Part shown: one piece after another, positions 1-6,365 of the stretch
Layout: each line of letters begins with the position of its first letter
Numbering within the stretch: the stretch's first letter is position 1
DNA from: Leclercia sp. AS011
GTDB lineage: Bacteria; Pseudomonadota; Gammaproteobacteria; Enterobacterales; Enterobacteriaceae
Reading direction: 5' to 3'
Assembly: GCF_037152535.1 (NCBI RefSeq)
Contig: NZ_JBBCMA010000001.1
Span: 1,116,001-1,180,000 of the forward strand
Length of the DNA: 64,000 bases
Notes under the pieces: generated by a model
Databases searched by the model: none
What the model was told of the DNA's origin: nothing
What the model saw: only the letters and a program-made list of their open reading frames with translations
Program-made: the position numbers and the translations under genes

Positions 1-2
1 GC

Positions 3-413
3 AGTACGCTCTCCACCTCCGGGCTGGGGCGTTTCCTGGTGTTCGTCTATATCTGGCTGCCGTTTATGATCCTACCGGTGCAGGCGGCGCTGGAGCGTCT
101 GCCAGCGTCATTGTTGCAGGCCTCGGCCGATCTGGGTGCCCGCCCGCGGCAGACTTTTCGCTACGTCGTCCTGCCGCTGGCGATCCCGGGCATCGCCGCC
201 GGGTCGATTTTCACCTTCTCCCTGACGCTGGGCGACTTTATCGTCCCGCAGCTGGTCGGCCCGCCGGGGTTCTTTATCGGGCAAATGGTTTACTCCCAAC
301 AGGGGGCGATAGGCAATATGCCGATGGCGGCAGCCTTTACGCTGGTGCCGATTGTTCTTATCACTGTCTATCTGGCGTTCGTGAAGCGCCTGGGAGCCTT
401 TGATGCACTCTGA
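3..413 (+). CDS. ydcU: Polyamine-type ABC transporter permease YdcU (C-terminal part)
   Basis: This is the 3' end of an inner-membrane permease; the reading frame is open to the left edge, so the start lies outside the window. The visible ~136 residues contain the EAA-type loop that contacts the ATPase (around '[20 protein letters not shown]'), followed by membrane segments and a short cytoplasmic tail. The family (FbpB/PotB type) imports putrescine or spermidine-like substrates as part of YdcSTUV. The stop overlaps the next gene, ydcV, by 11 bases, so the two permeases are translationally coupled. The identity is supported by the downstream order ydcV-patD, as in E. coli. Function in polyamine uptake is family knowledge. 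Confidence 0.9.
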   Translation, partial: STLSTSGLGRFLVFVYIWLPFMILPVQAALERLPASLLQASADLGARPRQTFRYVVLPLAIPGIAAGSIFTFSLTLGDFIVPQLVGPPGFFIGQMVYSQQGAIGNMPMAAAFTLVPIVLITVYLAFVKRLGAFDAL

Positions 414-1209
414 ACGCGCGCCGCTGTTCCTGAAAATTGCCACCTGGGGCGGGGTGATCTTCCTGCACTTCCCGCTGCTGATCATTGCCATCTATGCTTT
501 TAATACCGAGGACGCGGCGTTCAGTTTTCCGCCACAGGGGCTGACGCTGAAGTGGTTTAGCGCTGCAGCGGGGCGCAGTGACATCATCGAATCGGTGACG
601 TTGTCACTTAAAATCGCCGCTCTGTCGACAGTGATTGCGCTGGTGCTCGGCACCCTGGCCGCCGCGGCACTGTGGCGGCGGGCGTTCTTCGGTAAAAACG
701 CGGTGTCGCTGATGCTGATCCTGCCCATTGCCCTGCCGGGGATCATTACCGGTCTGGCGCTGCTGACGGCCTTCAAGACCATCAATCTGGAGCCCGGTTT
801 CTTCACCATCATTCTCGGTCACGCCACATTCTGCGTGGTGGTGGTGTTCAATAATGTGATTGCCCGTTTCCGGCGCACCTCGTGGAGCCTGATCGAGGCG
901 TCGATGGATCTCGGTGCCAACGGCTGGCAAACCTTCCGCTACGTGGTGCTACCCAATCTGGGGTCGGCGCTGCTGGCGGGGGGCATGCTGGCCTTCGCCC
1001 TGTCGTTCGATGAGATTATCGTCACGACCTTTACCGCCGGACATGAGCGCACTCTGCCGCTGTGGCTGTTAAACCAGCTCGGCCGCCCGCGCGATGTTCC
1101 GGTGACTAACGTGGTGGCCCTGCTGGTGATGCTGGTGACCGCGATACCCATTCTGGGGGCCTGGTGGCTAACCCGCGACGGCGAAAGCGTTGCCGGAGAC
1201 GGGAAATAA
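403..1209 (+). CDS. ydcV: Polyamine-type ABC transporter permease YdcV
   Basis: Second permease of the YdcSTUV importer, an inner-membrane PotC-like protein of about 268 residues with six predicted membrane helices. The EAA loop is visible around '[20 protein letters not shown]' (about residues 167-186). I chose the ATG at 403, which starts MHSERAPLF as in E. coli, rather than the TTG one codon upstream. It overlaps the end of ydcU and is followed after 24 bases by patD, so uptake of putrescine is probably co-expressed with the enzyme that oxidises its transamination product. Recognised by close resemblance to E. coli YdcV along its whole length. Confidence 0.95.
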   Translation: MHSERAPLFLKIATWGGVIFLHFPLLIIAIYAFNTEDAAFSFPPQGLTLKWFSAAAGRSDIIESVTLSLKIAALSTVIALVLGTLAAAALWRRAFFGKNAVSLMLILPIALPGIITGLALLTAFKTINLEPGFFTIILGHATFCVVVVFNNVIARFRRTSWSLIEASMDLGANGWQTFRYVVLPNLGSALLAGGMLAFALSFDEIIVTTFTAGHERTLPLWLLNQLGRPRDVPVTNVVALLVMLVTAIPILGAWWLTRDGESVAGDGK

Positions 1210-1233
1210 CGTTGATTTCTACAGGACAATACT

Positions 1234-2658
1234 ATGCAAACTCAACTGCTGATTAATGGTGAACTGGTAACCGGCGAAGGGGAAAAGCAGCCGGTCTATA
1301 ACCCTGCGACCGGCGAGGTGCTGCTGGAGATCGCGGAAGCCTCGGCCGCCCAGGTCGATGCTGCCGTGCAGGCTGCCGACCGGGCCTTCGCCAGCTGGGG
1401 GCGCACCACGCCGAAAAGCCGCGCCGAGTGCTTGCTCAAACTGGCGGATACCATCGAAGCCAACGCAGACGCCCTGGCCCGGCTGGAGTCGCAAAACTGC
1501 GGCAAACCGCTGCACTGCGTGCTGGGGGATGAGATCCCGGCTATCGCCGATGTGTTTCGCTTCTTTGCCGGGGCGGCGCGCACGCTTAACGGCTCGGCGG
1601 CGGGGGAATATCTGGAAGGGCACACCTCGCTGATCCGCCGCGACCCGGTGGGGGTTGTGGCCTCGATTGCCCCCTGGAACTATCCCCTGATGATGGCGGC
1701 GTGGAAGCTGGCTCCGGCGCTGGCCGCCGGCAACTGCGTGGTGCTCAAACCCTCAGAGATCACGCCGCTCACCGCCCTTAAGCTGGCGGAGCTGTCACAA
1801 GGGATCTTCCCGACCGGGGTGCTTAACGTGCTGTTCGGCCGGGGTAAAACCGTCGGCGACCCGCTCACCGGGCATGAAAAGGTGCGGATGGTGTCCCTCA
1901 CTGGCTCCATCGCCACCGGGGAACACATCATCGGCCATACCGCCTCATCGATTAAGCGCACCCATATGGAGTTGGGGGGCAAAGCGCCGGTGATCGTCTT
2001 TGATGATGCGGATCTCGACGCGGTGGTGGAGGGAGTTCGCACCTTCGGTTTCTACAACGCCGGGCAGGACTGCACCGCCGCCTGTCGCATCTACGCGCAA
2101 AAGGGCATTTATCCGGCGCTGGTAGAAAAGCTGGGTGCCGCGGTCGCCAGCCTGAAGATCGGCTCCCCGGATGACGAGAGCACCGAGCTGGGCCCGCTCA
2201 GCTCCCAGGCGCACCTCGACCGGGTGAGTCAGGCCGTAGAAGAGGCCAAAGCCCTGGGGCATGTGCAGGTCATCACCGGTGGCAGCAAGCACGACGGAAA
2301 AGGCTATTACTTCCAGCCGACCCTGCTGGCAGGGGCAAAGCAGGAGGACGCCATCGTGCAGCGGGAAGTGTTTGGCCCGGTGGTGAGCGTGACCGAATTT
2401 GACGACGAGGAGCAGGTCCTGGAGTGGGCCAACGCGTCGCAGTACGGGCTGGCCTCGTCGGTCTGGACGAAAGACGTGGGCCGCGCGCACCGCCTCAGCG
2501 CGCACCTGCAGTACGGCTGCACCTGGGTCAACACCCACTTTATGCTGGTGAGTGAAATGCCGCACGGCGGGATGAAGATGTCGGGTTATGGCAAGGATAT
2601 GTCGGTGTATGGCCTGGAGGACTACACCGTTGTTCGCCACGTGATGATTAAGCACTGA
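1234..2658 (+). CDS. patD: Gamma-aminobutyraldehyde dehydrogenase PatD
   Basis: NAD-dependent cytosolic aldehyde dehydrogenase that oxidises 4-aminobutanal (from putrescine) to GABA. The 474 residues equal the E. coli PatD (YdcW) length. The catalytic cysteine is in 'GQDCTAACR' (Cys280) and the general-base glutamate in 'MELGGK' (Glu246); the cofactor motif 'GSIATGE' is near residue 224. An AGGAC Shine-Dalgarno lies just before the ATG. It ends the ydcUV-patD transcription unit: a strong hairpin with a T-run follows the stop. It fits the putrescine transaminase/dehydrogenase route together with the transporter upstream. Confidence 0.95.
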   Translation: MQTQLLINGELVTGEGEKQPVYNPATGEVLLEIAEASAAQVDAAVQAADRAFASWGRTTPKSRAECLLKLADTIEANADALARLESQNCGKPLHCVLGDEIPAIADVFRFFAGAARTLNGSAAGEYLEGHTSLIRRDPVGVVASIAPWNYPLMMAAWKLAPALAAGNCVVLKPSEITPLTALKLAELSQGIFPTGVLNVLFGRGKTVGDPLTGHEKVRMVSLTGSIATGEHIIGHTASSIKRTHMELGGKAPVIVFDDADLDAVVEGVRTFGFYNAGQDCTAACRIYAQKGIYPALVEKLGAAVASLKIGSPDDESTELGPLSSQAHLDRVSQAVEEAKALGHVQVITGGSKHDGKGYYFQPTLLAGAKQEDAIVQREVFGPVVSVTEFDDEEQVLEWANASQYGLASSVWTKDVGRAHRLSAHLQYGCTWVNTHFMLVSEMPHGGMKMSGYGKDMSVYGLEDYTVVRHVMIKH

Positions 2659-2667
2659 TTTCTGCTC

Positions 2668-2703
2668 CCGCCGGTTGTCCAGACGATAACCGGCGGATTT
2701 TTA
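2668..2703 (+). terminator. Rho-independent terminator after patD
   Basis: A 9-bp perfect stem CCGCCGGTT / AACCGGCGG with an 11-base loop is followed by ATTTTTAA. It starts nine bases after the patD stop and separates the polyamine unit from the flagellin gene. Confidence 0.85.
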
Positions 2704-2798
2704 ATATCTTTTATTTCTTAATATATTAAATAAAATATATCCCCGCCGACGCACATCACGCTGCAAGAATATATTGTTTGGTTTTAGCAAATATTTCC

Positions 2799-2825
2799 TA
2801 AATAAAATTTCGAGCGCGCCGATAG
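2799..2825 (+). promoter_or_regulatory. Sigma-28 (FliA) promoter of orphan flagellin
   Basis: TAAA at 2799-2802, a 15-base spacer and GCCGATAG at 2818-2825. The enterobacterial FliA consensus is TAAA-N15-GCCGATAA, so only the last base differs. It ends 33 bases before the flagellin ATG, a normal distance for a class 3 flagellar promoter. The call is from the sequence; use by FliA is inferred. Confidence 0.85.
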
Positions 2826-2858
2826 AGTAGTCAGACCAGACAAACGGCCCTGTTCATC

Positions 2859-4307
2859 ATGCTTGCAATTAATCATAACGAGATTGCCGGGCTCTCGCTT
2901 AAGTCCCGGAAAGCTAACAGTACTTTGTTATCTCAGACCATTGAGCGGCTCTCATCCGGCTTGCGTATTAATAGCGCGAAGGACGATGCTGCCGGGCAGG
3001 CGATTGCCAATCGGATGTTCTCCAATATTAATGCGGACAAGGCCATCACGCGTGGGCTGGATGACGCCATCAGCCTGGCGCAGACGGCAGAAGGGAGTCT
3101 GAGCGACATCGGCACAATGCTGATCAAAGCCAAAAGTCTCGCCATTCAGGCGGCGAATGGCACCCTGTCGCAATCCGACCGGGACAGTATTAACCAGGAA
3201 TATCAGCAGATTCTGGCGACCATTACGCAGGTCTCGGAACAGACGGAGATCTTTGGTCAATATCCGCTGGCGACCGATAAGCCGGTATTACCGCCGCAAT
3301 TAATTGGTGACGTGGCACCGCTGAATACCAAATTCCCGGTGGCCGGAACCGATTACTCTTTCAGTTCAGGTATTATTCCGCTGGCCTATATTCCGGCCGG
3401 GGCAACCAATATCACCATTACCATTGATTCGCTGGGTCTGGACGACGATATACAGCTTTTTACCCGGGACGGTAAACATCTGGCGGGCACGCCGTTATCC
3501 GGCCCGGAGGCGGATTATACATGGGTCAGTCGCGGCATTACCGACGACGCCAAAGCCACCGCGTCGGTATTGACGGCCAAAAACGGCTTCAGCAGCGGGG
3601 CAGTGTATGACGACTCGCAGCTGATTTCCGGCGATACCAGCTGGAGCTACAGCGGAGAAACGCTCAACTATAACGGGATGACCATTACCTATAGCGGGGA
3701 TGGCGATCGTTATGAAGATAAAGCCTCCGGGGCCTGGAACGACGGTGCCAACGGCTCAAACCGCATCGAGCGCGTCACCCTGAATACCGTGACGGAAGAT
3801 TTGCTGGTGATGGTGGTGGGCAGCGGTTCCTTTACCAGCAACATCACCTGGGGAACCTTGCCGACCCCGACCATTACCCCGGCGGTTCCGCCGAAGCAGA
3901 GCCGTCCCGTCGAGGTGGTGACCAGCGCCAATTTCGGTGAAGAGATGCAGTCCGTGACCATTGAGCCGACGCCGACGGATCTGAAGACGTTGCAGCTGGA
4001 CAATACCGACATGATCACCGAGGCGGGGGCGCGAAAGTGCATGGGGTTACTGGATTCCGCACTGGAGAAAGTGAGCGGCTATCGCGCGCAGTACGGGGCC
4101 ACAATCAACCGCTTCGAATCGAGCAAAGCGGTGCTGTCGCAACAGAGCATCTCCCTGCAAACCGCCCGCAGCCGCATTCAGGATGCCGACTACGCCGCCG
4201 AGGCCAGCCAGCTTGCCCGGGCGCAGATCCTGGAGCAGAGCCAGAATGCGGCCCTGAAGATGGCCAATCAGGTACCGCAGACGGTATTAGAACTGCTCAA
4301 AATGTAA
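2859..4307 (+). CDS. Orphan flagellin with divergent central domain
   Basis: A 482-residue flagellin-family protein outside any flagellar gene cluster. Residues about 1-130 form the D0/D1 helices, with the hallmark 'IERLSSGLRINSAKDDAAGQ'. The last ~105 residues form the matching C-terminal helices ('SRIQDADYAAEASQLARAQ' and an ending 'NQVPQTVLELLKM'). Both polymerisation ends are therefore intact. The middle (about 135-375) is not a usual FliC variable region: it is predicted beta-rich, with Thr/Ser/Asp-rich stretches and a Pro-rich exit ('PTPTITPAVPP'). No HExxH protease motif is seen in it. The N-terminus MLAINHNEIAG differs from the common MAQVINTNS. A sigma-28 promoter lies upstream, while the Shine-Dalgarno is weak. 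It may be a minor or alternative filament subunit secreted by the flagellar export apparatus; this role is inferred. Confidence 0.85.
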   Translation: MLAINHNEIAGLSLKSRKANSTLLSQTIERLSSGLRINSAKDDAAGQAIANRMFSNINADKAITRGLDDAISLAQTAEGSLSDIGTMLIKAKSLAIQAANGTLSQSDRDSINQEYQQILATITQVSEQTEIFGQYPLATDKPVLPPQLIGDVAPLNTKFPVAGTDYSFSSGIIPLAYIPAGATNITITIDSLGLDDDIQLFTRDGKHLAGTPLSGPEADYTWVSRGITDDAKATASVLTAKNGFSSGAVYDDSQLISGDTSWSYSGETLNYNGMTITYSGDGDRYEDKASGAWNDGANGSNRIERVTLNTVTEDLLVMVVGSGSFTSNITWGTLPTPTITPAVPPKQSRPVEVVTSANFGEEMQSVTIEPTPTDLKTLQLDNTDMITEAGARKCMGLLDSALEKVSGYRAQYGATINRFESSKAVLSQQSISLQTARSRIQDADYAAEASQLARAQILEQSQNAALKMANQVPQTVLELLKM

Positions 4308-4317
4308 CGGGTGGCGG

Positions 4318-4500
4318 CTACCAGCCGCACACCTCATGCTCATTCTCGGTGTCATAAGCGCGCACGGTATTCACCAGGTCTTTCACCACCTGAGCGGCGA
4401 CGTCCGGGATCATCAGCTCCATCGGGGTCTCCGTCTCGTAATCCACCGACACGCCGTTGCTGTTGTTGGTCACTGTGACGGTATAGGTTGCTTTGCCCAT
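4318..4500 (-). CDS. yoaG: YoaG family small protein (DUF1869)
   Basis: A 60-residue protein nearly identical in recalled sequence to E. coli YoaG (begins MGKATYTVTVTNNSNGVSVD, ends 'ENEHEVCGW'). YoaG is a small dimeric protein of unknown biochemical role, co-transcribed with yeaR and induced by nitrate and nitric oxide. Here it follows yeaR by 19 bases on the same strand and is convergent with the flagellin gene. In E. coli the pair lies at a different chromosomal place, so the location here is unusual. Confidence 0.92.
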   Translation of the reverse strand: MGKATYTVTVTNNSNGVSVDYETETPMELMIPDVAAQVVKDLVNTVRAYDTENEHEVCGW

Positions 4501-4519
4501 GATGTTACTCCTTCAGAAT

Positions 4520-4846
4520 TTACGACTTCAGTAACACGTCGCGTTCAACAAAAAAGTCGATATTGAAATACGTATCGTCGGTCATCACTTCGATGTGGTG
4601 CCAGCGCTCGGGCGGGAATACGCCAAAATGGCCGGCTTCAATGATCAGTTCGCTATCGGGCTCGGGCGAGGTTTCGTCAGCATAGCCAAGATAGCGCACC
4701 GCACCCTGCATCACGCTGAGGCGCGGATAGACGCCGGGCCGGGTGCCGGTATCCAGATGACGTTTGAAAATCCCCGGCGGGGCGGTGTCTTTGGTCCAGA
4801 AAGGGGTGGAGCGGGTGTGGATACAACTTTGCGGAATACGCAGCAT
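4520..4846 (-). CDS. yeaR: YeaR, nitrate/NO-inducible cupin-like protein (DUF1971)
   Basis: A 108-residue single-domain cupin-like protein of the DUF1971 family, matching E. coli YeaR through 'HTRSTPFW', 'GTRPGVYPRLSVM' and 'YFNIDFFV'. It is slightly shorter than E. coli YeaR because the C-terminal tail is missing. The family is linked to nitrosative stress, and the E. coli yeaR-yoaG promoter is repressed by NsrR and activated by NarL. A site resembling an NsrR operator lies 62 bases upstream of the start. First gene of the yeaR-yoaG pair. The enzymatic activity is not established. Confidence 0.92.
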   Translation of the reverse strand: MLRIPQSCIHTRSTPFWTKDTAPPGIFKRHLDTGTRPGVYPRLSVMQGAVRYLGYADETSPEPDSELIIEAGHFGVFPPERWHHIEVMTDDTYFNIDFFVERDVLLKS

Positions 4847-4907
4847 AACGTCCTCCTAGTAAAAAGTGAGGATATTACAGCACGTATGATTAACCCTGGC
4901 TTGTCAA

Positions 4908-4930
4908 AAAATGCATTTAAAATACGACTT
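4908..4930 (-). promoter_or_regulatory. NsrR-like operator upstream of yeaR
   Basis: An 11-1-11 imperfect inverted repeat: AAAATGCATTT, one spacer base, then AAATACGACTT, whose complement is AAGTCGTATTT. The E. coli NsrR half-site is close to AAGATGYATTT, so the left and right arms match at about 10 and 9 of 11 positions. It sits in the yeaR promoter region, where E. coli has a known NsrR site. A TACTCCT heptamer at 4939-4945 resembles a NarL half-site, but its partner is poor. Confidence 0.65.
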
Positions 4931-4992
4931 TAAAGTGGTACTCCTGAGGTAGGCTATACTTACTTATTCCGAAGGTCACAAAGGAGCGTCTT

Positions 4993-5070
4993 ATGCCAGC
5001 AGTCGATAAAGACAAATCCCGCAAAGTGCCCGACTCGGGGAATAAAAAGCCTCAGCCGGTGAAGAAGTAG
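4993..5070 (+). CDS. Putative 25-residue Lys/Pro-rich small protein
   Basis: A short open frame with an AAGGAG Shine-Dalgarno seven bases before its ATG (AAGGAGCGTCTTATG). It encodes 25 residues, starting MPAVDKDKSRKVPDSGNK and ending PQPVKK. It is strongly basic, has no membrane segment and looks disordered. A TATACT -10 element lies at 4955-4960 and a strong terminator starts 12 bases after the stop. Promoter, ribosome site, start, stop and terminator together argue for a real gene, divergent from yeaR. I do not recognise the protein and suggest no function. Confidence 0.6.
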   Translation: MPAVDKDKSRKVPDSGNKKPQPVKK

Positions 5071-5082
5071 TCCCGGAAACCA

Positions 5083-5106
5083 GGGCCGCAGACGCGGCCC
5101 TTTTTG
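5083..5106 (+). terminator. Rho-independent terminator after the 25-codon gene
   Basis: Stem GGGCCGC / GCGGCCC with a four-base loop followed by TTTTTG. It lies directly behind the small ORF and supports it as an independent transcription unit. Confidence 0.88.
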
Positions 5107-5233
5107 TTATAAAACTACTCAGTTGTTATTAACCTTAAGATATATGTGGTTAATATGTAACAAAAAACTTGATCTCGCTCAACATTTGCCGCATATTGCG
5201 CGCGGTTATTGAACAGCAGATTGGGTGAATGGG

Positions 5234-5407
5234 ATGACGTTGTACCAGAAGATGTTAATGTTTTACGCCGTCATGGCAGCTATCAGTGCGCTTATCACCT
5301 GGTTTCTCTCCAAAGATCGCAAACGCATCCGCTTTCTCAGCGCCTTTCTGGTGGGCTCCACCTGGCCGATGAGTTTCCCGGTCGCGCTGCTGATTTCTCT
5401 CTTCTGA
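5234..5407 (+). CDS. ortT: Orphan toxin OrtT (YdcX), membrane-damaging small protein
   Basis: A 57-residue protein starting MTLYQKMLMFYAVMAAIS, with two hydrophobic segments separated by a basic 'DRKRIR' turn. Length and sequence match E. coli OrtT/YdcX. OrtT is described as an orphan toxin acting at the inner membrane during the stringent response, with no cognate antitoxin. I chose the ATG at 5234 over an in-frame GTG nine bases upstream because it gives the 57-residue E. coli length. An FNR-like half-palindrome lies at 5169-5182. A hairpin terminator follows immediately. In E. coli the gene sits next to ydcY; here srfABC and other genes separate them. Confidence 0.92.
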   Translation: MTLYQKMLMFYAVMAAISALITWFLSKDRKRIRFLSAFLVGSTWPMSFPVALLISLF

Positions 5408-5430
5408 AAGCCGCCCCTGCGCGGCTTTTT
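5407..5430 (+). terminator. Rho-independent terminator after ortT
   Basis: Stem AAGCCGC / GCGGCTT followed by a T-run, beginning at the ortT stop and running directly into a REP element. Confidence 0.82.
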
Positions 5431-5466
5431 GCCGGATGCGGTGCAGGCACCTTATCCGGCCTACAA
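5431..5466 (+). repeat. REP element
   Basis: A single REP unit: GCCGGATGCGG, short loop, then CCTTATCCGGCCTAC. It matches the enterobacterial REP consensus and lies between ortT and the hydrolase gene. Confidence 0.85.
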
Positions 5467-5494
5467 AATCTGGCAATGGCATTCCTCTTTGATG

Positions 5495-5514
5495 GGCTGT
5501 ATAAATACACAGTC
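5495..5514 (+). promoter_or_regulatory. LexA (SOS) box
   Basis: Contains CTGT-ATAAATAC-ACAG at 5497-5512, a perfect CTGT-N8-ACAG core with an AT-rich spacer close to those of the E. coli yebG and dinI boxes. It ends 19 bases before the ATG of the alpha/beta hydrolase, a position where LexA binding would block transcription. The match is seen directly; regulation is inferred. Confidence 0.72.
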
Positions 5515-5531
5515 ATCTGAAAGGAGTGCTT

Positions 5532-6293
5532 ATGAACAGCTTTTATTCCCACCAGGCCCGTTGCACGGTGCGTTGGCAGGAGCTTCCCGGGCAGGGCGAA
5601 CCGCTGGTCTTTATTCACGGTCTTGGCTGCGCCTCTTCTTACGAATACCCCCGCATTGTCTGCGACCCTAAGTTCGGTTCCCGCCGGGCGATCCTTATCG
5701 ATCTTCCAGGCAGCGGTTACAGCGATAAACCCGAAACCTTTAGCTATCAGACCTCGGCGCAGGCGCAGGTGGTCATCGAGCTGCTCAATCATCTAGCGAT
5801 AACCTCATTCTGGCTGTACGGGCACAGCATGGGCGGCAGCATCGCGATAGAAACGGCAGAGCTGGCCGGGAGCCGTCTGCGGGGGCTGATGGTGTCAGAA
5901 CCTAATTTCCATGCCGGAGGGGGCGCGTTTAGCCGGGGCATTGCCGCCCAGACGGAAGACGATTTTATTCGTAGCGGCTATCAGGCCATGCTGGAGGCTG
6001 AAACCTCACCCTGGAAAGGATGCCTGCAAAACACCGCTCCCTGGGCGGTATGGCGCGGTGCCGCGAGCCTGGTTAAAGGGGTAGAGCCCGACTGGGGCGA
6101 GCGTTTTGTCCAGTTGCCTTGCCCGGTATGGCTGATTTTTGGCGAGCTTTCGCTGCCCGATCCCGATCTGGATGAGATGCGCCAGCAGGGGATTCAGGTA
6201 AAAATCATTCCCGCTGCCGGCCATTCCATGTCGTGGGAGAACCCGTCTGCGCTGGCGCTGGCGTTGGCTGAATGTATCCAGCAGGGCCGGTGA
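5532..6293 (+). CDS. Alpha/beta hydrolase, putatively SOS-controlled
   Basis: A 253-residue cytoplasmic alpha/beta-hydrolase. The oxyanion motif 'HGLG' is at residues 29-32 and the nucleophile elbow 'GHSMGG' has Ser99. A C-terminal 'AGHSMSWENP' supplies the catalytic histidine and an Asp lies in 'ELSLPDPD'. There is no signal peptide. The ATG at 5532 is preceded by GAAAGGAG; the GTG six bases upstream lies in the ribosome site and is rejected. The substrate cannot be told from sequence, since the family covers esterases, lactonases and haloperoxidase-like enzymes. A LexA-type box lies just upstream and the gene stands alone between two REP elements. An SOS-linked hydrolase here would be unusual. 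Confidence 0.85.
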   Translation: MNSFYSHQARCTVRWQELPGQGEPLVFIHGLGCASSYEYPRIVCDPKFGSRRAILIDLPGSGYSDKPETFSYQTSAQAQVVIELLNHLAITSFWLYGHSMGGSIAIETAELAGSRLRGLMVSEPNFHAGGGAFSRGIAAQTEDDFIRSGYQAMLEAETSPWKGCLQNTAPWAVWRGAASLVKGVEPDWGERFVQLPCPVWLIFGELSLPDPDLDEMRQQGIQVKIIPAAGHSMSWENPSALALALAECIQQGR

Positions 6294-6295
6294 GA

Positions 6296-6363
6296 TAGCA
6301 CCTTATCCGGCCTACAAACTGCTCTGACCCTAGGCCTGATAAGCGTAGCGCCATCAGGCCTCT
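6296..6363. repeat. BIME (two REP arms)
   Basis: Two inverted REP-type arms: CACCTTATCCGGCCTAC near 6299-6315, and CCTGATAAGCGTAGCGCCATCAGGCC at 6335-6360. They fill the gap between the convergent hydrolase and srfC genes and may protect or end both transcripts. Confidence 0.8.
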
Positions 6364-6365
6364 TT

